Below are positions 34,878 to 42,393 of a stretch of 64,000 bases of DNA, one piece after another. Location: assembly GCA_032622095.1 (NCBI GenBank), contig CP136066.1, positions 56,386,609 through 56,450,608 on the forward strand. Direction: 5' to 3'. Under the pieces are notes generated by a model, which was not told where the DNA came from, searched no databases, and saw only the letters and a list, made by a program, of their open reading frames with translations. Origin of the DNA: Siphonodentalium dalli. Its lineage: Eukaryota; Mollusca; Scaphopoda; Gadilida; Siphonodentaliidae. Every line of letters begins with the position of its first letter. The stretch's first letter is position 1. The position numbers and the translations under genes were made by a program.

Positions 34878-35540
34878 ATGGAAGGAAGCAAATACACAGT
34901 GTGCGTAGAAGGTAATATAGGGGCTGGAAAAACGACTTTCCTTAGTTATTTTCAAGAGGATCCGCGAGTGAGTATAAACGCGGAACCCGTTGAACGATGG
35001 AGGAATGTAGGAGGCGTCAACGCTTTGGAATTAATGTATACGAACGCAAAAAGGTGGGCAATGACGTTTCAATCCTACGTTCAATTGACGTCTACCGAAC
35101 GCCACAAACAAGAAACTACCGAGCCGATAAAAATTATGGAAAGGTCACTATACAGCGGACATTATATATTTACAGAAAATATGTTTCGAAACGGCAACCT
35201 GACCGAAATAGAATATAATATTTTGACGGAATGGTTCGTGTCCCTTTTGGAAAACTCATATATAAAAGCCGACCTTATTATATATTTACGAACAAAACCG
35301 CAAGTTGTCGCTGACAGGATTAAAACACGAGCCAGAAAGGAGGAAGAGACGATAAATTTGGAATATATTCAATCGCTTCACCAATTGCACGAGGAATGGC
35401 TTATAAAACAGACAAAGTTTTTAGTACCGGCTCCCGTTATCATACTCGATGGTAACGTAAATGCGGCAGAGATGAAAAATATTATCCGACGTAATATAGA
35501 CAGAATTTTATGCGGGTATTCCGAAACCTCGCAAAAATAA
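34878..35540 (+). CDS. Deoxynucleoside kinase (dNK/TK2-like)
   Basis: The 220-residue product matches the animal deoxynucleoside kinase family in length and motif order. It has a P-loop GNIGAGKTT (residues 12-20), EPVERW (36-41, substrate-site Glu and Trp), Gln65 in the position that contacts the base, and MERS (87-90) with the catalytic Glu-Arg region. An Arg-rich lid segment (RIKTRARKEEE, about 147-157) is followed by the LHQLHEEWL helix. The family phosphorylates deoxynucleosides with ATP in the salvage pathway, and such an enzyme would raise dNTP supply for element replication. All key residues are present and there is no frameshift. A Polinton with this cargo suggests capture from a host or a large DNA virus; a phylogeny would tell which. 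No organelle targeting peptide is visible. Confidence 0.9.
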   Translation: MEGSKYTVCVEGNIGAGKTTFLSYFQEDPRVSINAEPVERWRNVGGVNALELMYTNAKRWAMTFQSYVQLTSTERHKQETTEPIKIMERSLYSGHYIFTENMFRNGNLTEIEYNILTEWFVSLLENSYIKADLIIYLRTKPQVVADRIKTRARKEEETINLEYIQSLHQLHEEWLIKQTKFLVPAPVIILDGNVNAAEMKNIIRRNIDRILCGYSETSQK

Positions 35541-35598
35541 ATACTTATAAGAAAATGCGAGGGCGGTACACCCGTCAGTTCCCTAATCACTTCGTGCT

Positions 35599-35859
35599 AT
35601 GGATGACGTTGACACCATAGAGAGAGCGACGTCCAACGGGTCGACTAAATGGGATTGGATGGGTAGAGAAATTTCTCGAGCGCAAATTGTATATTTCTGC
35701 CAGGTAACCGTTATTATGATAGTGATCGTCGTAAGCTTGGTAAATCTAAGTGCAGGAACAAATCAGACGGCGTTCTGGACGAGTTTAGTAAGCGGATGCC
35801 TGGGTTATATGCTACCGGCCCCGTCTATACAACGCACCGTCGACGTACAACCTAATTAG
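35599..35859 (+). CDS. Small two-helix membrane protein
   Basis: An 86-residue frame with a charged N-terminus, a strong hydrophobic segment (about residues 31-50, IVYFCQVTVIMIVIVVSLV) and a second weaker one (about 59-74) ending GCLGYMLPAPS. No signal cleavage site is obvious. Small membrane proteins of this kind occur in Polintons and related viruses, sometimes compared with holins or virion membrane components; I cannot assign a function. It lies between the kinase and the PC4-domain gene on the same strand. Confidence 0.6.
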   Translation: MDDVDTIERATSNGSTKWDWMGREISRAQIVYFCQVTVIMIVIVVSLVNLSAGTNQTAFWTSLVSGCLGYMLPAPSIQRTVDVQPN

Positions 35860-35944
35860 GAAGTTCTATATATAACACACCCGCTATAACGCTGAGCGGT
35901 AGGTATTCTGGATAAAAACCGGTTCGAGCCGGTTCAGCTACCGG

Positions 35945-35952
35945 TATATAAA
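35945..35952 (+). promoter_or_regulatory. TATA box upstream of the PC4-domain gene
   Basis: TATATAAA lies 45 bp before the ATG at 35998, a spacing that leaves room for a short leader. The bases before it contain a repeated 'accggttcgagccggttcagctaccgg', an inverted CCGGTT element that could be a binding site. Confidence 0.5.
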
Positions 35953-35997
35953 GGAAGAACGTTTAGTATATTCTATTATTTTATCCAGGGAACAAAA

Positions 35998-36753
35998 ATG
36001 TTTTACCTCGGTAGAGATATTTACGCAGACGTGTCGTCCTACGAGGGTATAGTGAATGTACATCTAAGGAAATATTATTCGCAAGATGGAACACTTAAAC
36101 CTTCTAAAACCGGGATCAGTCTGCATATCGGAGAATACGAAATTCTTAAAACGAACTTAGCCGTTATCGAATATGAAATTCACAGTCGTATTCAAGGAAT
36201 AGACGGGACGGAAACGGATATGATTTATTTAGGAAGGGACAGATATATCAACGTTTGTATTTACACGGGATGTACCCTAATACATATCCGCAAGTTTTAT
36301 CGAAACGACGGAAACCTCAACCCGTCATCGTACGGAATCACTCTCAAAACTAAAGAATTGGACGAATTGAAGAAGAATATGCAGAATATAGATCAAAGTA
36401 TAAAGGAACAGGAAGAGCTATTAACACCCGTTCCGGCCACACACTGTGACGATCTACGTGGAATGTTAATTACCATTTACGCCGAACTGGTTCGAAAGCA
36501 ATTACGCGTTGAAGTGGAAAAAGCTTGTTACGGCTGTATAAATAACAGACCCAGCCAAAACGATCACGACGTGTGTTTACAGCCGAACCAAATGTGGCCG
36601 GAGTTATTCGCTATCGCTTTCAATAGAACCGACGAAAGCGAGTTATTTCGTGTGTTTAAAGACGAAGCCAAAAACATTGAAAGGACGGTGACGTACGAAC
36701 AATTTCAAAATATCGTTATCACCGATTCTGATATTCGAAAAGAAGTACTCTGA
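35998..36753 (+). CDS. Protein with two tandem PC4-like ssDNA-binding domains
   Basis: The 251-residue product contains two copies of one domain: about residues 2-50 (FYLGRDIYADVSSYEG...KPSKTGISLHIGEYEIL) and 75-122 (IYLGRDRYINVCIYTG...NPSSYGITLKTKELDEL). Both follow the pattern of PC4/p15, the transcription coactivator and single-stranded DNA binder: strand-loop-strand, an aromatic/basic strand (HLRKYY, HIRKFY), then a GI-L strand and helix. The C-terminal part has spaced Cys and His residues (CYGC, SQNDHDVC) suggesting a metal-binding fold. A role in protecting single-stranded replication intermediates or in element transcription is inference. The two domains differ enough to be an old duplication. 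Confidence 0.75.
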   Translation: MFYLGRDIYADVSSYEGIVNVHLRKYYSQDGTLKPSKTGISLHIGEYEILKTNLAVIEYEIHSRIQGIDGTETDMIYLGRDRYINVCIYTGCTLIHIRKFYRNDGNLNPSSYGITLKTKELDELKKNMQNIDQSIKEQEELLTPVPATHCDDLRGMLITIYAELVRKQLRVEVEKACYGCINNRPSQNDHDVCLQPNQMWPELFAIAFNRTDESELFRVFKDEAKNIERTVTYEQFQNIVITDSDIRKEVL

Positions 36754-37039
36754 TGTTTATGAACACGTATCCCGAACACTGAACTAGGGGCTATCGGATA
36801 TGTACAACAAAAAAACAAAAAAAACTCACGAACTAATATTAGAGACGTCGTCAAGGAAACAACTTTCTCGTGGAAAGGAAGTACTATATTCTATAATGGA
36901 TTAAACAATATACGTATTTAATGATTGTGTGTTTTAGTCTTTTATTATTACCCCCCCCCCTATTCGATCGATATATCTCTCTTACCTTTTATCATATATA
37001 TAAATTAGCACTAATACCACCGATAACGGTTATTCAACT
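36754..37039 (+). promoter_or_regulatory. Intergenic spacer with TATA-like promoter of the ATPase gene
   Basis: A 286-bp spacer with an A-rich stretch just after the PC4 gene, a C-tract (about 36949-36960) and TATATATAAA at 36995-37004, 36 bp before the ATPase ATG. It is the longest spacer on the + strand of the Polinton and probably separates two transcription units. Confidence 0.4.
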
Positions 37040-37681
37040 ATGTATCCTTTTACGAGCAACACGTCGATAGCTATTTCCGGAGCTACGTGTTCGGGAAAAA
37101 CTACTTGGTTGTATCGATTGTTGAAATATAAAGATGAAATGTTCTCACAAACACCAGATCGTGTACTATATTGTTACGGAATATATCAACCTTTGTACGA
37201 TCAAATAGCTAGAGAACTCTCGTTTATTTCGTTTCGTGAGGGTGTACCCGATGAAAAAGATTTGAGAGATATATCAGATTCGAATAAATGTAACGTGGTC
37301 GTTTTGGATGACTTGATGGATACCGTGTTATCATCGAGCGAAATGGAGAATCTATTTGTGAAAGGTATGCATCACCGTAATCTGACGGTGATATATCTGA
37401 ATCAAAACCAATTCAACAAGGGGCGGTACGGAAGAACTATCAATCTCAATACTCATATAAACGTGCTTATGAAGAATCCTCGAGACGTTACCCAGTTGCA
37501 GTATTTAGCCCGTCAGGCCTTTCCGGGTCAAAGTAAATTTATATTAGAAGCGTACAGGGACGCCACCTCAGAAAATTTCGGGTACCTAGTACTCGATTTA
37601 GCGCCCATATCTGACGATGCGTATCGAGTAAGATCCAAAATATTTCCCGGCGAGGATACTATTATATATCAGAGCGCGTAA
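37040..37681 (+). CDS. FtsK/HerA-type (A32-like) genome packaging ATPase
   Basis: The 213-residue protein has Walker A GATCSGKTT (about residues 14-22) and Walker B VVVLDDLMD (about 85-93). A conserved VIYLNQN sensor-like strand follows (about 117-123), where the Gln/Asn pattern matches A32-type packaging ATPases of Polintons, virophages and large DNA viruses. The family drives double-stranded DNA into preformed capsids. Its length is normal for Polintons and there is no disruption. It opens the block of packaging, integrase and virion genes. Confidence 0.9.
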   Translation: MYPFTSNTSIAISGATCSGKTTWLYRLLKYKDEMFSQTPDRVLYCYGIYQPLYDQIARELSFISFREGVPDEKDLRDISDSNKCNVVVLDDLMDTVLSSSEMENLFVKGMHHRNLTVIYLNQNQFNKGRYGRTINLNTHINVLMKNPRDVTQLQYLARQAFPGQSKFILEAYRDATSENFGYLVLDLAPISDDAYRVRSKIFPGEDTIIYQSA

Positions 37682-37723
37682 AAAAAATCTAACCATAAGC
37701 GTCTGTGAAAGCGTAGAGTCGAG

Positions 37724-38071
37724 ATGAAAAAACTGGTATTACTATCGAATGAAAGATTTCAACACCTAATGTCGGGTCAGGACGAGGTCGTAAATAACGA
37801 CTATAAGGCCATAACAACTCACGAACACCGAATTAAACCCGACTACTCGATAAAGGAATTCAATAAATCTGAAGAAGAAGTCACCACCCCAACCACTCAA
37901 AAGGAAAGCAATAAATCTGAACAAGAAGTCGCCACCCGGTCCACTCAAACAGAGGCGTATAAAACGCAATTAGGTTTAGGTATCTCCTTACCACCGCCGC
38001 CCGGAATTCCGCTGAAGCGAAAGAGAAATAAATCATCTAAACAGAAAAGACTTAAGTGGTTGAAATTATGA
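37724..38071 (+). CDS. Proline/basic-tailed small Polinton protein, unknown function
   Basis: A 115-residue frame between the ATPase and integrase. The middle has a duplicated element (NKSEEEVTTPTTQKES and NKSEQEVATRSTQTEA). The end has SLPPPPGIPLKRKRNKSSKQKR, a Pro-rich stretch running into a strongly basic, possibly nuclear-targeting or DNA-binding tail. Its stop overlaps the integrase ATG in an ATGA junction. I know no named family. A virion-core or linker role is possible from its charge only. Confidence 0.6.
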   Translation: MKKLVLLSNERFQHLMSGQDEVVNNDYKAITTHEHRIKPDYSIKEFNKSEEEVTTPTTQKESNKSEQEVATRSTQTEAYKTQLGLGISLPPPPGIPLKRKRNKSSKQKRLKWLKL

Positions 38072-39174
38072 AATACGAAGAGTACCTGAAGACTATATAT
38101 TATGACCCTACCCACGCAGCTGCGTACGCTGGAGCCGACAAGCTGTATAGAATAACCCGTAAGGAAGGTAAATTCGTCCTGAATAGAAACAAAATAAAAG
38201 ATTGGCTTTCTAAACAAGAAAGCTATTCCCTACACAAAGAAGAAAAACGAAAGTTCCGGAGAAGGAAAGTCGTAGCGCCGTCCGTGGATTACCAATGGGA
38301 CGTAGACACCGCGTATATGGAAAAGTACGGACTAGATAACGACGGTTATTTATATTTCGCCTTGGCTATAGATATTATGTCTAAGTACGTATGGACGGTA
38401 CCACTGCGGACGAAGACCGCTAAGGAAATAGTACGAGCTTTTGAAACTATATTCTCGGATGGAAGAGTTCCGCAAAAGATAAGATCTGACCCAGGCACTG
38501 AGTACGTCAATGTTCAATTCAAAAGATACCTTAAATCTAAACGCGTTGATTATTTCACCACCAACAATATCGGTAAAGCCAACTACGCGGAACGAGCGAT
38601 TAAAAGTATAAAAATGCGTCTCACCCGTTATATGACCCATAACCAGACGCATAAATGGGTCAACGTACTCGCCCGAGTTACCGAAAGTTATAATAATACC
38701 TATCATCGCACTATCAAGAGACGACCGGCGAGCGTCAAACGAAACGACTCCGCAGCCCTGTGGAATTTACTATATCAAACCAACGAGGTTAACAAACGAC
38801 TAAAATATAAGTTCAAAGTGGGGGATTTAGTCCGGATATCGTACCTACGCAGCACGTTTCAGAGAGAATACGACGAACGTTGGACCCGCGAATTATTCGT
38901 TATAACGGAGAGATTTATGAAACAGGGTATTCCGCAATTCCGTCTGAAAGACTATTCCGGAGAAATCATTACCGGTACGTTCTATCAGAATCAGCTGAGC
39001 AAGGCCTACGAGGGAGAAACCTATTTAATCGAATCCGTTATTCGATCTCGTAAAAGAGGCGGTAGGAAAGAATACCTAGTGAGTTGGAAAGGCTGGCCGA
39101 GTCCCAAATACGATTCCTGGGTAAAACAAGACGACCTCAATGCTATAAATAGCGGGTCAAACGATAATAACTGA
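38068..39174 (+). CDS. Retroviral-type integrase with C-terminal chromodomain
   Basis: I place the start at the ATG at 38068, inside the ATGA overlap with the previous gene, giving 368 residues. The catalytic core runs from YQWDVDTAYM (first Asp) through IRSDPGTEYV (second Asp) to KANYAERAIKSIK (Glu), a complete D,D-35-E-like triad. After an SH3-like basic region comes a chromodomain with the usual aromatic cage and core residues (YLIESVIRSRK...YLVSWKGWPSPKYDSWV). Polinton integrases catalyse strand transfer of the element's ends and make 6-bp target duplications, as seen here. The gene is intact, so integration competence is plausible. Confidence 0.95.
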   Translation: MKYEEYLKTIYYDPTHAAAYAGADKLYRITRKEGKFVLNRNKIKDWLSKQESYSLHKEEKRKFRRRKVVAPSVDYQWDVDTAYMEKYGLDNDGYLYFALAIDIMSKYVWTVPLRTKTAKEIVRAFETIFSDGRVPQKIRSDPGTEYVNVQFKRYLKSKRVDYFTTNNIGKANYAERAIKSIKMRLTRYMTHNQTHKWVNVLARVTESYNNTYHRTIKRRPASVKRNDSAALWNLLYQTNEVNKRLKYKFKVGDLVRISYLRSTFQREYDERWTRELFVITERFMKQGIPQFRLKDYSGEIITGTFYQNQLSKAYEGETYLIESVIRSRKRGGRKEYLVSWKGWPSPKYDSWVKQDDLNAINSGSNDNN

Positions 39175-39205
39175 TTATAACGACTCTATATCGCCAGCCG
39201 GTAAC

Positions 39206-39529
39206 ATGGGCGTAAAAAAACATTTGGCATTATTCAAAATATTAATTGAAACCTCCGACTCACAACGGAAAGCTATTTTAAGAACTTTATCGGACGATCA
39301 ACTACACGCAATAACCGAAGGTGTATACAACGTACTCCACGCCGTTTGTCCTATGACTAACAAAGACAAAAAGGAGTTGTACGACTATAGAAACGTTATA
39401 CGACGTTTGGTTTCTAAGCGGGTAACGAACAAGCAGAGAAGAAACTTGTTGAACAGATATCAGCATATACTACCGCTACTGCTCAAACCGATTATCCCGA
39501 GGTTGAAATGCAGTCGGATTATTATATAA
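39206..39529 (+). CDS. Conserved Polinton small protein, unknown function
   Basis: A 107-residue, helix-rich, basic protein. The pattern LSDDQLHAITEGVYNVLHAVCPMT-KKEL and the basic, repeat-like end resemble a short protein commonly encoded next to the capsid genes in Polintons and adintovirus-like elements. I know of no established function. Its last 22 bases overlap the start of the next gene in another frame. It is probably a real gene given this packing. Confidence 0.6.
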   Translation: MGVKKHLALFKILIETSDSQRKAILRTLSDDQLHAITEGVYNVLHAVCPMTNKDKKELYDYRNVIRRLVSKRVTNKQRRNLLNRYQHILPLLLKPIIPRLKCSRIII

Positions 39530-39948
39530 CGATAAGGAGCGATCAGAGTTTGAAATATTGGAAAGACAATAACACTCATAATTTTCGTATTCATTTGAGT
39601 TCGCCGCTTAAGTTAGAAGGTTTCTGGAATGTGGCGATCACCGATATCGACGCTTCGATGAAGAACTCCAAAACCGCTAAAGGAAAATCACACCTTTACG
39701 TTATGAGTGATATATGTACCGAGTCTATCGTGAGTGATCGTTCAGAACCTTTAATGCGCGTCGTTTACCCGTCTAAGAACGGGAAATGGACGCACAGTTT
39801 CTCGATACCTCAATATATTCCTCTCAAAGTGAAAGAAATTTATGATATGGAATTCTATATAAGAGATCAAGCGGGTAACCCGGCTTCATTTTTAACGGAA
39901 CCGTCGACGTTGACGTTACATCTTAAAAGGTATCCGTTCTATTCATAA
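39508..39948 (+). CDS. Probable minor capsid (penton-like) protein
   Basis: A 146-residue protein beginning YYITIRSDQSLKYWKDNNTHNFRIHLSSPLKLEG, with alternating hydrophobic strands that suggest a compact beta-sandwich. Position just before the major capsid gene, size and the 'I-LSSPL-LEG-W-VAI-DI' pattern fit the minor capsid protein of Polintons, a single jelly-roll that forms vertices. I infer the assignment from pattern and context; structure prediction would be decisive. The stop overlaps the next ATG (TAATG). Confidence 0.65.
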   Translation: MQSDYYITIRSDQSLKYWKDNNTHNFRIHLSSPLKLEGFWNVAITDIDASMKNSKTAKGKSHLYVMSDICTESIVSDRSEPLMRVVYPSKNGKWTHSFSIPQYIPLKVKEIYDMEFYIRDQAGNPASFLTEPSTLTLHLKRYPFYS

Positions 39949-40313
39949 TGACGGACAAACTCTATATACCGGACACGCAAAAATGGTTGAGGTTTTACCG
40001 CAATATCGCCGGCGGTAAAACAGACACGTACGCGGATAACTATAACGTTCAAACCGGCGGCGGCGGTGTCGGTGATATTCAACAGACCTATATGATACCG
40101 ATCGAAAGATATTCTACGGAACGGGTTCAGCCTCAAGGGGAAATCGAAGTGTCGCTCGTATCACCCTCCCAACAAGACGTGGAACGAGCCAAGAGTCAAA
40201 TTCAGAGACAAACGGCTATAAAAAGAGGTAAAAAACGGAAACTCGTCAGTAAGGCGCCGATCACTGCCGAGAGACGGAAGCACGACGAGTTTGACAATGT
40301 CGTTCCTAAATAA
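39948..40313 (+). CDS. Virion-type small basic protein, unknown function
   Basis: A 121-residue protein with an N-terminal YIPDTQKWLRFYRNIAGGK segment, a Gly-rich turn, then DIQQTYMIPIE and a helix (SPSQQDVERAKSQIQRQ) followed by a basic KRGKKRK tail. Similar proteins sit between the minor and major capsid genes of Polintons and may be internal or processed virion proteins; that is inference. It overlaps the major capsid gene by 17 bases and starts within the previous stop. Confidence 0.6.
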   Translation: MTDKLYIPDTQKWLRFYRNIAGGKTDTYADNYNVQTGGGGVGDIQQTYMIPIERYSTERVQPQGEIEVSLVSPSQQDVERAKSQIQRQTAIKRGKKRKLVSKAPITAERRKHDEFDNVVPK

Positions 40314-41622
40314 AGAAAGGTTCCACGAGGCGCAACCCAGCTCGCTTAATCTTTTCGAATTACCGCCTCATCAAACCGGAGTTCAGAGTATAAGCTTCGA
40401 AGAAAACCGGCCGGTGTCTCAACTCTCCGACCTCTCGCCTATCGAATTCCACATATCGGGACAGAATGCGATGGAATATCTGGATTTGAAAAGAAGTCGA
40501 TTACACGTAAAAGCTAAAATAACGAAAAAAGACGGCTCGTCGATCGCTGACACCGATAAAGTCGGACCGGTCAATCTTTTTATGTCCTCTATGTTCGAAC
40601 AAGTAGACGTATTCATGTCCGGGAAGTTGGTATCTTCGAACACCAATAACTACCAGTACAAGAGTATTATTCAAACGCTCTTGAAATACGGGAACGATGC
40701 TAAAATAACGCAGCTGGATAGTCAGTTATATCACGGAGATAAATATGGACATATGGACAGTGCAGACACGAAAGGAAGGAACGACGGATTAATTAAGCGT
40801 TCGAAGCGGACGGCAGATAGCAAAACCGTCGATTTATGCGGACCTATACTCCACGACGTATTTTTACAAGATCGTTATCTATTGAATCAAGTGGACATGG
40901 TCGTGAGATTGTATCGCACCGACCCGTCGTTTTGTCTGATGACGACCGACGACGCCGCGACGTACAAAGTACATATAGAGGACGCGATACTAGAAACCTG
41001 CAAGGTCAAAGTATCTCCGGCGGTTATTTTGGCGCACAACCAAACGCTCGAAACCGTGACGGCGAAATATCCTTACAACAGCTCCCAAGTCAAGATGATG
41101 TCGATTCAAAGCGGTCAAGTCTTATTCAGTTGGGATAATATTTTCCAAGGCTTTTCGCCCACGAGACTCGTAATCGGATTCGTTTCGAGTTCCGCGGTGA
41201 CCGGTAAATTCTCGAAGAACCCTTATAACTTTCAAAATTTTGATATTCGTCAAATTATTTTGACTCGAGACGGCGTTTCCGTCGGAAGGTCCGGTCCTAC
41301 GAAACTCAACTTCACTTCGACCGAGGGGCAAACGTTCACAAATTCCTACGTAGATATGGTGGAATTTAGCGGAATGTGGCGTCAAAATCGCGATAACGGT
41401 ATTAAAATGGAGGAATACGAAAACGGTTATACGTTGTTTTGCTACGATCTGGAACTGAACTTCGGACCGGGTACCGCGTCCTTACCGCTACTTAAACGAG
41501 GTAATATCAGATTGCAGGCAGATTTCGGAGAAGCTTTGACGGAGGCCGTGTCCTGCATAATATACAGCGAAACGCCGGCATTATTTCAAATAGACCAGCA
41601 AAGAAACGTTATCACGGAATGA
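40297..41622 (+). CDS. Major capsid protein, double jelly-roll type
   Basis: I choose the ATG at 40297, giving 441 residues. The sequence has the usual Polinton capsid features: an N-terminal segment with SPIEFHISG, a first barrel with KRSRLHVKAKIT, and a central GFSPTRLVIGFVSSSAVTGK motif followed by NPYNFQNFDI and a C-terminal barrel ending in LNFGPG-ASLPLLKRGNIRL. This family forms the trimeric, pseudo-hexagonal capsomers of icosahedral particles. The frame is intact and of normal length. It overlaps the upstream gene by 17 bases and the protease start by four (ATGA). Confidence 0.9.
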   Translation: MSFLNKERFHEAQPSSLNLFELPPHQTGVQSISFEENRPVSQLSDLSPIEFHISGQNAMEYLDLKRSRLHVKAKITKKDGSSIADTDKVGPVNLFMSSMFEQVDVFMSGKLVSSNTNNYQYKSIIQTLLKYGNDAKITQLDSQLYHGDKYGHMDSADTKGRNDGLIKRSKRTADSKTVDLCGPILHDVFLQDRYLLNQVDMVVRLYRTDPSFCLMTTDDAATYKVHIEDAILETCKVKVSPAVILAHNQTLETVTAKYPYNSSQVKMMSIQSGQVLFSWDNIFQGFSPTRLVIGFVSSSAVTGKFSKNPYNFQNFDIRQIILTRDGVSVGRSGPTKLNFTSTEGQTFTNSYVDMVEFSGMWRQNRDNGIKMEEYENGYTLFCYDLELNFGPGTASLPLLKRGNIRLQADFGEALTEAVSCIIYSETPALFQIDQQRNVITE

Positions 41623-42032
41623 ATACCGTTCAATTGAAATGCTGCATCGGAGCCGATCCGATACTATCTAAACGGGCGGAGGGCGTATTTCCGGCGGATA
41701 AAATTCCGGAGATAAGAAACGGTCGAGGACTTATACTCAATACGGACCCGTCAGGAAGCGAAGGATTTCATTGGCTAGCTATATATAAACATAAGGACGT
41801 AGTAGAATATTTCGACAGTTACGGCTACGGTCCGGGGACGTATAGTTTCCACGTAACGAACTACTTGAATAGATGGGGAATACCGGTCGTTCATAATTCC
41901 AGACATTTTCAAAATTTCGATAGTAAAGTATGCGGACAATACTGCCTATTGTATTTGAAATGGAAGTTTAGCGACCGACTTCGAGTCACTATTCGGAGAA
42001 GATTTATGCGCGAACGATTTATTCGTATATAA
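41619..42032 (+). CDS. Adenain-like cysteine protease, C-terminus frameshifted
   Basis: The 137-residue frame starts in an ATGA overlap with the capsid gene. It contains the catalytic histidine in GFHWLAI, an acidic residue in EYFDSYG, and CGQYC with the nucleophilic cysteine, in the order typical of adenovirus-type virion maturation proteases. Just after this, near 41970-41978, the frame changes. The last 20 or so residues of the open frame are Arg-rich and unlike the family, while another + frame continues open to 42066 with family-like residues. I therefore read a single-base indel or a sequence error. The catalytic core precedes it, so activity is uncertain but not excluded. Confidence 0.85.
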   Translation: MNTVQLKCCIGADPILSKRAEGVFPADKIPEIRNGRGLILNTDPSGSEGFHWLAIYKHKDVVEYFDSYGYGPGTYSFHVTNYLNRWGIPVVHNSRHFQNFDSKVCGQYCLLYLKWKFSDRLRVTIRRRFMRERFIRI

Positions 42033-42066
42033 TTACGTAGCGAGTATTTATCCGTTTTGTGTTTAA

Positions 42067-42393
42067 TAAAAAAAAAAACATCATTTTGTTTTTGTTTTTA
42101 CTCCCCCTTTACCCCCCGGGGGGGGCGGCGGCGGCGGCGGCGGCGGCTGGCCCTCATACTTTTTTTTTTTTTTTTTCCAGGCTTGGGACTGGCTCTTTCG
42201 AGGCGTATTTACCAGCTATTCTCTCTCTCTCTCTCCTATTGCGCGCTCGTCCCTTTCATTTCAGGCTTTTTGTACCGGAGTTAATGTAATATCTAAAGGT
42301 CGCGTGCGTATCCCGCATCTCAGTACCTCTCTTTTGCAATAAAAATATGAAAAACCTCTCTTCTCCTGCGTGTACGTGTATATGGTGTTATGT
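42067..42393. other. Convergent spacer between protease and polymerase genes
   Basis: This 327-bp gap between the ends of two converging genes holds an AATAAA-like poly(A) signal at about 42065, a C/G homopolymer and (CGG)n tract (42102-42146), a 16-base T-run and a (CT)n microsatellite. I see no gene. The simple-repeat cluster may be error-prone in assembly. Confidence 0.6.

Noticed and set aside
42057-42289. Frames after the protease rich in Arg, Ala and Phe
   Set aside because: They read a (CGG)n tract and a T-run between convergent genes.
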